From assembly GCF_048771995.1 (NCBI RefSeq), contig NC_133059.1:2779001-2843000 (forward strand): a DNA stretch of 64,000 nucleotides, given 5' to 3'. Both the position numbers and the translations under genes were made by a program. This document shows, piece by piece, positions 16,851 through 48,345 of the stretch. Position 1 is the first letter of the stretch. The number at the start of each line of letters is the position of its first letter. The DNA comes from Taeniopygia guttata. Taxonomy: Eukaryota > Chordata > Aves > Passeriformes > Estrildidae. The notes under the pieces are model-generated. The model worked only from the letters and a program-made list of their open reading frames with translations, was not told the origin of the DNA and did not search any database.

Positions 16851-19800
16851 TCACTTTTGGGATCCTGAAGTCACTTTTGGGGCCATTTTTGGGGTCGTTT
16901 TTGGGGTCACTCCTGGGGTCCCTTCTGGGGCCATTTCTGGGGTCACTTTTAGGGTCCTTTTTGGGGTCATTTTTGGTCATTTTGGGGGTCCTGGATCATT
17001 TTTAGGGTCGTTTTGGGGTCAGTTTTGGGGTCCTGGGGTCATTTTTGGGGTCACTCCTGAAGTCACTTTTGGGGTCACTTTTGGTGTCTTGGGGTCACTT
17101 TTGGGGTCATTTTTGGGGTCACTTTGGGGTCACATTTGAGAGGCCAATCGTGGGGTCAATTTTGGTTTAATTTTTGGGGTCTTGGGGTCATTCCTGGGGT
17201 CACTTTTGGGGTCCTGGGGTCACTTTTAGGGTCACTTTTAGGTCATTTTTGGGGTCACACTTGAGGTCACTTCTTGGGTCACTCCTGAAGTCCCATTTGG
17301 GGTCACTTTTGGGGTCTTGGGGTCACTTTTGGGGTCATTTTTGGGGTCACTTTGGGGTCACATTTGAGGCCAATCCTGGGGTCAATTTTGGGGTCACTTT
17401 TAGGATTTTGGGGTCACTTTGGGGTCACATTTGAGGCCAATCCTGGGGTCAATTTTGGTTTAATTTTTGGGGTCTTGGGGTCACTTTTGGGGTCACTTTT
17501 GGGGTCCCGGGGTCACTCCTGAAGTCCCATTTGGGGTCACTCTTGGGGTCACTTTTGGGGTCACTCCGTCGGTCACTCCTGAAGTCCCATTTGGGGTCCC
17601 TTTTGGGGTCCTGGGGTCACTTTTGGGGTCACTTTTGGGATCTTGGGGTCACTTTTGGGGTCATTTTTGGGGTAATTTTTAGAGTCTTGAGGTCACTCTT
17701 GGGGTCACCTCTGGGGTCACTTTTGGGGTCACTTTTAGGATCCCGGGGTCACTCCTGAGGTCATTTTTGGGGTCACTTTGGGGTCACATTTGAGGCCAAT
17801 CCTGGGGTCAATTTTGGTTTAATTTTTGGGGTCCCGGGGTCACTTTTGGGGTCACTTTTGGGGTCCGGGGTCATTCTTGGGGTCACTTTTGGTGTCTTGG
17901 GGTCACTTTTGGGGTCACTTTTGGGGTCCTGGGTTCACATTTGGGGTCACTCCTGAAGTCCCATTTGGGGTCACTTTTGGTGTCTTGGGGTCACTTTTGG
18001 GGTCATTTTTGGGGTCACTTTTGAGGTCTTGGGGTCACATTTGAGAGGCCAATCCTGGGGTCAATTTTGGGGTCACTTTTAGGATTTTGGGGTCACTTTG
18101 GGGTCACATTTGAGAGGCCAATCCTGGGGTCAATTTTGGTTTAATTTTTGTTGTCTTTGGGTCACTTTTGGGGTCACTTTTGGGGTCCTGGGGTCACTTT
18201 TAGGGTCACTTTTGGGATCACACTTGTGGTCATTTCTTGGGTCACTCCAGGGGTCATTTTTGGGGTCCTGGGGTCACTTTTGGGGTCGCATTTGGGGTCA
18301 CTTTTGGGGTAATTTTTGGAGTCTTGAGGTCACTCTTGGGGTCACCTCTGGGGTCATTTTTGGGGTCACTTTTAGGATCCCGGGGTCACTCCTGGGGTCA
18401 CTTTTGGTGTCTTGGGGTCACTTTTGGGGTCATTTTTGGGGTCACTCTTGGAATCACTTTTGGGGTCACTTTTGAGTTCTTGGGGTCACTTTGGGGTCAC
18501 ATTTGAGAGGCCAATCCTGGGGTGAATTTTGGTTTAATTTTTGGGGTCTTGGGGTCACTTTTGGGGTCCTGGGGTCACTTTTGGGGTCACTTTTGGGGTC
18601 ACTCCGTCGGTCACTCCTGAAGTCCCATTTGGGGTCACTTTTGGGGTCACTTTTGGTGTCTTGGGGTCACTTTTGGGGTCACTTTTGGGGTCATTTTTGG
18701 GGTAATTTTTGGAGTCTTGAGGTCACTCTTGGGGTCAATTTTGGGGTCACTTTTAGGATCCTGGGGTCACTCCTGAGGTCATTTTTGGGGTCACTTTTGG
18801 GGTCTTGGGGTCACATTTGAGGCCAATCCTGAGGTCAATTTTGGTTTAATTTTTGGGGTCCTGGGGTCACTTTTGGGGTCACTTTGGGGTCACTCCGTCG
18901 GTCACTCCTGAAGTCCCATTTGGGGTCACTTTTGGGGTCCCGGGGTCACTTTTGGGGTCATTTTTGGGGTAATTTTTAGAGCCTTGAGGTCACTCTTGGG
19001 GTCACCTCTGGGGTCACTTTTAGGATCCCGGGGTCACTCCTGAGGTCATTTTTGGGGTCACTTTGGGGTCACATTTGAGGCCAATCCTGGGGTCAATTTT
19101 GGGGTCACTTTTAGGATTTTGGGGTCACTTTGGGGTCACATTTGAGAGGCCAATCCTGGGGTCAATTTTGGTTTAATTTTTGGGGTCTTGGGGTCACTCT
19201 TGGGGTCCCGGGGTCACTTTTGGGGTCACTTTTGGGGTCACTCCGGGGGTCATTTTTGGTGTCCCGGGGTCACTTTTGGTGTCTTGGGGTCACTCTTGGG
19301 GTCACTTTTGGTGTCTTGGGGTCACTTTTGGGGTCATTTTTGGGGTCACTCTTGAAATCACTTTTGGGGTCACTTTTGAGTTCTTGGGGTCACTTTGGGG
19401 TCACATTTGAGGCCAATCCTGGGGTCAATTTTGGTTTAATTTTTGGTGTCTTCGGGTCATTTTTGGGGTCACTTTTAGGATCCTGGGGTCACTTTTAGGG
19501 TCACTTTTGGGTCATTTTTGGGGTCACTTTTGAGTTCTTGGGGTCACTTTGGGGTCACATTTGAGGCCAATCCTGGGGTCAATTTTGGTTTAATTTTTGG
19601 GGTCCTGAGGTCACTTTTGGGGTGACTTTTGGGGTCCCGGGGTCACTTTTGGGGTCACTCTGTTGGTCACTCCGTCAGTCACTCCTGAAGTCCCATTTGG
19701 GGTCACTTTTGGGGTCCTGGGGTCACTTTTAGGGTCACTTTTGGGGTCACTCCATTGGTCACTCCTGGGGTCACTCCTGAAGTCCCATTTGGGGTCACTT

Positions 19801-20170
19801 TTGGGGTCACTTTTGGTGTCTTGGGGTCACTTTTGGGGTCATTTTTGGGGTCCTGGGGTCACTTTTGGGGTCACTTTTGGTGTCTTGGGGTCACTTTTGG
19901 GGTCATTTTTGGGGTAATTTTTGGAGTCTTGAGGTCACTCTTGGGGTCACCTCTGGGGTCACTTTTAGGATCCTGGGGTCACTCTTGGGGTCACTTTTGG
20001 GGTCACTTTGGGGTCACATTTGAGAGGCCAATCCTGGGGTCAATTTTACTTTAATTTTTGGAGTCTTCGGGTCACTCTTGGGGCCACTTTTGGGGTCACT
20101 CCGTTGGTCACTCCGTCGGTCACTCCTTGGGGTCACTTTTGGGGTCCGGGGTCACTCTTGGGGTCACTTT
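16850..20170. repeat. GGGGTCACTTTT minisatellite downstream of POLR2I
   Basis: 3.3 kb of 15-bp GGGGTCACTTTTGG units. A higher-order unit of about 300 bp is marked by GAGGCCAATCCTGGGGTCAA then TTTTGGTTTAATTTTT, seen about ten times (TTTAAT near 17166, 17459, 17818, 18139, 18534, 18845, 19174, 19435, 19589, 20050). It abuts the POLR2I stop codon, so it is the region transcribed or terminated downstream of that gene. Confidence 0.9.
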
Positions 20171-20175
20171 TGGGG

Positions 20176-30268
<10,093 letters not shown>

Positions 30269-30892
30269 GGCTGCGCGGCCACGCCCCTTCCCCATCCCCC
30301 TCATCCCATTGGTGCATCCACCCATCAATCATTCAAATCCACACTCTCATTGGTCAACACCCCCTAGACCCTCCAACGCTTTATTTCTATTGGTCAATCC
30401 TCTCTACCGCGCCCATTCTTTAGTCTATTGGTCCATTCGCTGTTAGACACGCCCTACTCGTCTTATTATTGGCTAATCCCCACTTTACCCCTCCTTTTCT
30501 CTCTTCCTATTGGTCAGCCCCAAATTTCCCCGCCTTTTACGCGCCTATTGGGTAGTTTTCTCTCCGTCCCGCCTTTTCTCGGTAGCTATTGGTTGGCTTT
30601 TAACACGTGACGCCATCCGGCGGCTCTGATTGGCCGCTCCCTCAGCGGTGGCGGCCCGTGAAGGTTCCAGAAGCGGCTCCGGTTCGGGCGGGCGCGGAGC
30701 CGTTCGGGGCTCCCGGTTCGGCCTCCCGGAGGCTCCCGGAGGCTCCCGGAGGGGCTCCCGGAGGGTCCCGGGGAGCTGCCGGGGGGAGCCGGGCCGTGCC
30801 CGGTGCTGCCGGTGCGGTTCCGGTGCGGTTCCGGTGCGGCGGTACCGGCGGGGCCCGGGCGGTACCGGCGGGGCCCGGGCGGTACCGGAGCC
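30269..30892. promoter_or_regulatory. Divergent POLR2I/TBCB promoter with nine CCAAT boxes
   Basis: The start codons are 624 bp apart on opposite strands. Nine ATTGG motifs (inverted CCAAT, the NF-Y core) start at 30308, 30349, 30389, 30427, 30468, 30509, 30547, 30588 and 30629, spaced 41, 40, 38, 41, 41, 38, 41 and 41 bp. Several units also carry a CGCCC or CGCCTTTT element. A CACGTGA E-box at 30604-30610 overlaps a TGACG half-CRE, followed by GCCATCCGG. No TATA box is seen. 30640-30890 is a GC-rich TBCB leader made of short direct repeats (GGAGGCTCCC, GGTGCGGTTCC, CGGTACCGGCGGGGCC). Confidence 0.85.
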
Positions 30893-41319
<10,427 letters not shown>

Positions 41320-43500
41320 GACATTCCCGGTTATCCCGGAATTATCCCGGAATTATCCCGGAATTATCCCGGAATTCCCGAATTCCCGGGATCCGCCCGG
41401 GGCTTCCCACAGCTTTTCCCGCTTTTTCCGGGGAAAAAAAGCGCCAAAATTCGCCGCTCTCGCCTCGTTTTGGGCAGGGGGAGGGACCGGAATTCACTCC
41501 GGGATTCACGAAATTCCCAAAATTTCTGCAGGGATTCCCGAAATTCCCAAAATTCCTGCAGGGATTCCCGAAATTCCCAAAATTCCTGCAGAGATTCCTG
41601 AAATTCCTCCCAGAATTCCCAAAATTCCTGCAGGGTTTCCCGAAATTCCCAAAATTCCTCCCGGGATTCACAAAATTCCTGCAGGGATTCACGAAATTCC
41701 CAAAATTCCTCCTGGGATTCCCAAAATTCCTGCAGGGATTCCCGAAATTCCTGCAGGGATTCCCGAAATTCCCTCCAGGATCCCAAAATTTCCCAAAATT
41801 CTTCCTGAGATTCCCAAAATTCCTCCAGGGATTCCCAAAATTCTTCCAAGGATTCCAAAAATTCCCTCCAGGATCCCAAAATTCCTCTTGAGATTCCCAA
41901 AATGATCCCAAAATTCCCTCCAGGGTCCCAAAATGATCCCAAAATTCCTGCCAAGATTCCCAAAATTCCTGCAGGGATTCCCAAAATTCCCTCCAAGATC
42001 CCAAAATTTTCCCTAAATTCCCTCCAGGATCCCAAAATTCCTCCCGGGAGTCCCAAAATGATCCCAAAATTCCGCCAGGATCCCAGAAATTCTCAGAATT
42101 ATCCCGGAATTCCCGAAATCCCCGGGATCCAACGGGGCTTCCCGCAGCTTTTCCCGCTTTTTCCGGGGAAAAAAAAGCGCCAAAATTCGCCTCGTTTTGG
42201 GCAGGGGGAGGGACCCAAATTCACTCCAGGATTCACGAAATTCCCAAAATTCCCAAAATTCCTGCAGGGATTCACGAAATTCCCGAAATTCCTCCCGGGA
42301 TTCCCAAAATCCCCTCCAGGATTCCCAAAATTCCCAAAATTCCTGCAGGGATTCCCGAAATTCCTCCCAGGATTCCCAAAATCCCCTCCAGGATTCCCAA
42401 AATTCCCAAAATTCCTGCAGGGATTCCCGAAATTCCTCCCAGGATTCCCAAAATCCCCTCCAGGATTCCCAAAATTCCCAAAATTCCTGCAGGGATTCCC
42501 GAAATTCCTCCCGGGATTCCCAAAATCCCCTCCAGGATTCCCAAAATTCCCAAAATTCCTGCAGGGATTCACGAAATTCCCAAAATTCCTCCCAGGATTC
42601 CCAAAATTCATCCCGGGATTCCCGAAATGATCCCAGAATTCCCTCCAGGATCCTGAATTATCCCAAAATTCCTGCAGGGATTTCCAAAATTCCCTCCAAG
42701 ATCCCAAAATTTTCCCTAAATTCCCTCCAGGATCCCAAAATTCCTCCCAGGATTCCCGAAATGATCCCAAAATTCCTCCAGGATCCCAGAAATTTTTGGA
42801 ATTATCCCGGAATTCCCGAAATCCCGGGATCTCCCGGGGCTTCCCGCAGCTTTTCCCGCTTTTTCCGGGGGAAAAAAGCGCCAAAATTCGCCGCTCCCGC
42901 CTCGTTTTGGGCAGGGGGAGGGACCGGAATTCACTCCAGGATTCCCGAAATTCCCAAAATTCCCAAAATTCCTGCAGGGATCCACAAAATTCCCAAAATT
43001 CCTCCCAGGATTCCCAAAATTCCTGCAGGGATTCACGAAATTCCCAAAATTCCCTCCAGGATCCCAAAATTCTTCCCAAGAGCAAAAAATTCTCTCCAGA
43101 ATCCCAAAATTCCTCCAGGGAGTCCCAAAATTCCTCCAGGATTCAAAAATTCCCTCAGGAATTCCCAAAATTCCTCCCAGGATTCCCAAAACTCCTGCAG
43201 GGATTCCCCAAATTCCTCCCAAGATCCCAAAATTTCCAGAATGATCCCAAAATTCCCCCCAGGATTCCCAAAATTCTTCCTGGGATTCCCAAAATTTTCC
43301 CAAAATATCTCCCGGGATTCCCAGATTTTCTCCTCGGATTTGCAAAACTATCCCAAAATTCCTCCAGGATCCCAAAATTCCTCCCAGGATCCCAAAATGA
43401 TCCCAGAATTCCCTCCAGGATCCCAAATTATCCCAAAATTCCCCAAATGATCCCAAAACAATCCCAAAATTCCCTCAGGATTCCCAAAATTCCCCCAGAG
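41320..43500. repeat. Downstream TBCB array, GATTCCCAAAATTCCTGCAGG units
   Basis: Basic unit GGGATTCCCAAAATTCCTGC, about 20-24 bp. A higher-order unit of about 700-740 bp contains a GC-rich insert, at 41395-41505, 42110-42225 and 42820-42935. It may include the TBCB 3' UTR. No AATAAA was noticed before about 43939. Confidence 0.9.
41395..41505. promoter_or_regulatory. E2F-like composite module, copy 1 of 3
   Basis: Contains TTTTCCCGC, then TTTTTCCGGGGAAAA, then GCGCCAAAA at 41441. TTTCCCGC and TTTGGCGC (here inverted) are both E2F consensus octamers. Copies 2 (42110-42225) and 3 (42820-42935) keep all three parts. Function is inferred from motif only. Confidence 0.4.
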
Positions 43501-43900
43501 TCTCCGGCCCTGCCCCACGTTGGGCGCCCAACGTGGGCGTGGCTTTGTGTGGGCGTGGCCCCACCATCGACCAATCAGAGCGCTCCTGAGGGCGCAGAAA
43601 GGGGCGTGGCCAATGCGCGGTCCAGCCCCGCCCCCTCTGGCCCCGCCCCCTGCCCAAAAAAGGCGCCAAAAGGTGAAAAAATTCGAGTTTTGGTCGTTTT
43701 TGGGGCAAACGGCGCCGACCAATCAGAGCGCAGGGATGGAGGGGGAGGGGCGGGGCTACGGGCGGCTCGGCCAATGGGGTGGCAGGGTGGGGGCAAGGGG
43801 CGGGGCTTGGGCATGGTCATCATAAGGGGTTATGAATATTAATGAGGGTGTAATGAGGGCGTGGCCAGGAGGAAAGGGGCGTGGTCGGGGTGGGGGAGGG
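43500..43900. promoter_or_regulatory. Orphan GC-rich island with CCAAT, GC-box and E2F motifs
   Basis: Non-tandem GC-rich DNA with CCAAT at 43571, 43610, 43719 and 43771; the first and third share CCAATCAGAGCG. There are many GGGCGTGGC, CCCCGCCCC and GGGGCGGGGC boxes, an E2F-like GGCGCCAAAA at 43662-43671, and a perfect 24-bp palindrome at 43514-43537. It looks like a housekeeping promoter, but I recognise no exon on either side. It sits between two convergent genes. Confidence 0.45.
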
Positions 43901-44745
43901 GTCCCAGTTTGATCCCAGTTCAATCCCAATTAAATCCGAATAAAATCCCAGTTCAATCCCAATAAAATCCAAATAAAATCCCGATTAAATCCCAGTCCAA
44001 TCCCAGTTTAATCACAGTTAAACCCAGCCCAATCCCAATTAAATCCCAATTAAATCCCAGTCCAATCCCAGTTCAATCCAAATAAAATCCCAGTTTAGTC
44101 CCAGTTTTATCCCAGTCCAATCCCAGTTTAACCCCACTCCCATCCCAATTAAATCTCAGTCAATCCCAATTAAATCCCAGTTTAATCCCAGTCCTATCCC
44201 AATTCCCAATTAAATCCCAGTTTAATCCAAATTAAATCCCACTCCAATCCCAGTTAAACCCAGTTCAATCCTAATTAAATCCCAGTTCCCAATTAAACCC
44301 CAATTAAATCCCAGTTCCAAATTAAAATCCAGTTTAATCCCAGTCCATTCCCAATTAAATCCCAGTTAAACCCAGTTCAATCCCAGTTCCCAATTAAATC
44401 CCAATTAAATCCCCGTTCTCGATTAAATCCCAATTAAATCCCAGTCCAGTCCCAGTTTAACTCCAGTTCAATCCCAATTAAATCCCAGTTAAACCCAGTT
44501 CAATCCCAATAAAATCCCAATTAAATCCCAGTCCAATCCCAGTTTAAGTCAATTTAAATCCCAATTTTATCCCAGTTTAATCCAAATTAAATCCCAGTTT
44601 AATTCCATTTAAATTCCAGTTTAATCCCAATTAAATCCCAGTTTAATTCCATTTAAATCCCAGTTCGGTCCCAATTAAATCCCAATTAAATCCCAATTAA
44701 ATCCCAGTTTATTCCCAATTAAATCCCAGTCCATTCCCAGTTCCC
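43900..44745. repeat. AATCCCAGTTCAATCCCAATTA minisatellite
   Basis: 0.85 kb of 11-bp units (AATCCCAGTTT, AATCCCAATTA). It contains several AATAAA hexamers on + (for example 43939-43944) that could serve as TBCB poly(A) signals. Confidence 0.9.
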
Positions 44746-45140
44746 GTTTTCCAAGGAAAAAAAATCTCCGCAGCCGCCTCGTTTTATTTTTAATTATCTT
44801 TTTTTTTTTTGTCATTTTTTTTATCCTTTTTTTTCCTCTTTTTCCTCTTCCTTCCGACTTTATTTTCCCGGCAGTTCCTGGGGCTTTCCTCATGCACGAA
44901 ATCCCGGAAAAAAATCCCGGGAAAAGCCCAAAAAATTCCCAAAAAATCCCCTTCAAAACGTCCTTGAACCGAGCAGAAATTCCTGTAAAATTCAGATTTT
45001 TTGGGGGATTTTCATCCCTAAAAATCTCAAAAATTCCCCCTTGGAGGCCCCAAAATTCCGGAAAAAAATTCCCGGGATTTTTCCGACAGGTTGGGTGGAA
45101 ATTCCGAAGTTTTTTTGGGGGTTTTTATTTTTTTTGGAAT
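44745..45140 (-). other. Low-repeat segment, possible ARHGAP35 3' UTR end
   Basis: Contains T-rich sequence and TTTATT at about 44783 and 44860, which read AATAAA on the - strand, plus further ones near 45127-45155. It may hold the distal poly(A) site of ARHGAP35, 4-5 kb past its stop. This is inference from position and hexamers. Confidence 0.3.
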
Positions 45141-46440
45141 TAATTTTTATTTATTCTTTCAACAATAATTTACGGCGGCTCCGAAATTCCTCCATTTTCC
45201 ATCCGTTTCCTTGGGGTTATCCCAAAAAAAAATCAAATAAAAAGGGAAAAAAATCTAAATTAAAAAAAAAACTAAAATCCACAGGAAAAAAGAATGGAAA
45301 ACCCCAAAAAAATCCCCAAAAAAACCCCAAAATTCCAAATTCTGGCCCCAAAACCGTGGCAGGAAAAGGAGGGAAAATGGCCCTGAAATTTTTCCTTTTT
45401 TTCCTGTTTTTTTTTGGGAAAAACGGCTCCAAATTCCCAGTTTTTTTTGGATTTTCCTTCGATTTTCCCCTCCCGGCAACAAAATTCCTTTAAAAGGCTC
45501 CTGCAGCTGAAAAATCGGATTTTTTCAGGGGAAAAACTCAAATTTTTGGGAAAAAATTTGAATTTTTTTACATTTTCCCCCCATTTTTTTGTGTCGAAAT
45601 CCCCCAAAAACTCCACGGATTTTTCCATGGAAAAATCTCAAATTTTTGGGAAAAAAGAATAGAATTTTTTTGCATTTTTTCCCAATTTTTCCACCTTTTT
45701 TTTGTCTATAAATCCCCCAAAATTCCCCCAAATGCTCCAGCTGAAAAATCAGATTTTTCCATGGAAAAATCTCAAATTTTTGGGGAAAAAAAATTTAAAT
45801 TTTTTGCGTTTTTCCCCCAATTTTTCCACATTTTTTTGTTCTATAAATCCCCCAAAAGCTCCAGTGGTTAAATTGGATTTTTCCAGGGAAAAAAATCAAT
45901 TTTTTGGGAAAAAAATTAATTTTTTTGCATTTCCCAACTTTTTTCTGGTGTAAAAATTCTCCAAAATTCCCCCAAATGCTCCAGTTGAAAAATCATATTT
46001 TTCCATGGAAAAAACTTAACTTTTGGGGGAAAATTTTCTTCTTTTTTTGCATTTTTTCCCAAATTTTCCACCTTTTTTTTGTCTATAAATCCCAAAATTT
46101 CCCCCAAAACCTCCCGCTGAAAAATCAGATTTTTCCATTAAAAAACCCCAATTTTTAGGAAAAAAAATTGAATTTTTTCCCCAATTTTTCTGCATTTTTT
46201 CCCAATTTTTCCACTTTATTTTTGGTACAAATCCCCCAAAATTCAGCTGAAAAATCAGATTTTTTGGGAGAAAAAAAATTGAATTTTTTTGCATTTTTCC
46301 CCGATTTTTTTTGCATTCCCCCCCAATTTTTCTGTGATTTTCCCACTTTTTTTTTTTTCCTTTTTTTTTTAACCCCCAAAATTCCCAAAAATGGGAAATT
46401 TGGGATTTGGAGCCTTTTTTTTTTAATTTTGAATTTTTTG
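45140..46440. repeat. Higher-order array of about 125 bp units, GAAAAATCAGATTTTTCCATGG
   Basis: About seven units between 45500 and 46400. Each carries CTCCAGCTGAAAAATC, TTTTCCATGGAAAA, TTTTTGCATTTTTTCCC and TTTTGTCTATAAATCCCCC. No coding sequence. Confidence 0.88.
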
Positions 46441-46840
46441 GGGGATTTTTGTGCCCGGGGTGGGGTCTCGGGGACGTCTTAAAGTGCGAAGAGACCCGGG
46501 AGGTCCCGGTGGTACCATGAAAATCCCAAAAAATCCCCCAAAATTCCCAAATTTCCTCAAAATTCCCAAAATTCCCGATTTTTTTTTGGTGGGAAAAGCC
46601 CAAATTTGGGGGGGCGGGAGGGAGGGGAGGTCCAAGGCCCCTCCCCCACCCCGGAAGTGCTTTGGGGCGGATTTGGGGATTTTGGGGGAATTTTTGGGGA
46701 TTTTGGGAATTTTGGGAATTTTGGGAATTTTGGGGAATTTTGGGGAATTTTGGGGATTTTTGGGAATTTTGGGAATTTTGGGGATTTTTGGGAATTTTGG
46801 GATTTGGGGTCTTGGGGGGTCTGAGGAGCCGCGGTGGCCT
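46440..46840. other. Short mixed GC-rich segments and GGAATTTTGGG repeat
   Basis: 46440-46520 and 46590-46670 are non-repetitive and GC-rich, without recognisable exons. 46670-46810 is GGGAATTTTGGGGATTTT repeat. Probably ARHGAP35 3' UTR or intergenic. Confidence 0.5.
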
Positions 46841-47340
46841 CGGGTGGACCTTGGGCAACCTGGGGTGGGATTTGGGCAACTTGGGTGGAATTTGGGCCAC
46901 TTTGGATGGAATTTGGGCCACTTTGGATGGAATTTGGGCCACTTTGGATGGAATTTGGGCCACTTTGGATGGAATTTGGGCCACCTGGGATGGAATTTGG
47001 GCAACCTCAGATGGAATTTGGGCACCTCGGGTGGGATTTGGGCAACTTTGGGTGGGATTTGGGCAACCTCAGATGGAATTTGGGCCACTTTGGACCACCT
47101 GGGATGGAATTTGGGCCACCTGGGATGGAATTTGGGCAACTTTGGGTGGAATTTGGGCAACCTCAGATGGAATTTGGGCAACCTCGGGTGGGATTTGGGC
47201 CACTTTGGACCACCTCAGATGACCCTGGGCCACCTCAGATGACCCTGGGCCACCTCGGATGGAATTTGGGCAACCTGGGGTGGGATTTGGGCAACCTGGG
47301 ATGGAATTTGGGCCACTTTGGACCCCCTCGGATGGGCCCT
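46840..47340. repeat. GGATGGAATTTGGGCCACTTT minisatellite (21 bp)
   Basis: About 24 units of 21 bp. The length divides by 3, so frames stay open (GIWATLD). Not a gene. Confidence 0.93.
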
Positions 47341-48345
47341 GGGCAATGTTGGATGAGCCTTGGATGGATGTTGGGCCACCTTGGATCTCCTTGGGCCACC
47401 TTGGATCTCCTTGGGCCACCCTGGACCACCTGGAATGAACCTTGGACCACCTGGAGTGACCCTTGGACCACCTGAAATGACCCTTGGACCACCTGGAGTG
47501 ACCCTTGAACCACCAGGAATGACCCTCAGGCCACCCTGGACCATGATGGATGACATTTGGACCACCTGGAATGACCTTTGGACCACCTGGGATGACCCTT
47601 GGACCACCAGGGATGACCCTTGGACCACCTGGGATGACCCTCAGGCCACTCTGGACCATGATGGATGAAATTTGGACCACCAGGAATGACCCTTGGACAA
47701 CCAGGAATGACCCTCAGGCCACTTTGGACCACCAGGAATGACCCTTGGACCACCTGGAATGACCCTCTGGCCTCCTCAGACCACCTGGAATGACCCTCAG
47801 GCCACCTCAGACCACATGGAATGACCCTCAGGCCACCCTGGACCACCTGGAATGACCCTCAGGCCACTCTGGACCACCTGGAATGACCCTTGGACCACCT
47901 GGAATGACCCTTGGACCACCTGGGATGACCCTTGGACCACCTGGAGTGACCCTTGGACCACCTGGGATGACCCTTGGACCACCTGGGATGACCCTTGGAC
48001 CACCTGGAGTGACCCTTGGACCACCTGGGATGACCCTCAGGCCACTCTGGACCACCTGGAATGACCCTTGGACCACCTGGAATGACCCTTGGACCACCTG
48101 GGATGACCCTTGGACCACCTGGAGTGACCCTTGGACCACCTGGGATGACCCTCAGGCCACTCTGGACCACCAGGAATGACCCTTGGACCACCTCAGACCA
48201 CCAGGAGTGACCCTTGGACCACCTGGGATGACCCTCAGGCCACCCTGGACCATGATGGACGAAATTTGGACCACCTGGAATGACCCTTGGACCACCAGGA
48301 GTGACCCTTGGACCACCAGGAGTGACCCTCAGGCCACTCTGGGCC
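47340..48345. repeat. GACCACCTGGGATGACCCTTG minisatellite (21 bp)
   Basis: About 45 units of 21 bp with a longer unit marked by CTCAGGCCACTCTGGACCA. It appears related to the preceding array (shared GGACCACCTGGGATG). Confidence 0.93.

Noticed and set aside
16850-20165. Hundreds of GGGTCA nuclear-receptor half-sites
   Set aside because: The half-site is simply part of the 15-bp unit. Spacing of about 9 nt does not match the usual direct-repeat spacings of 1-5 nt.
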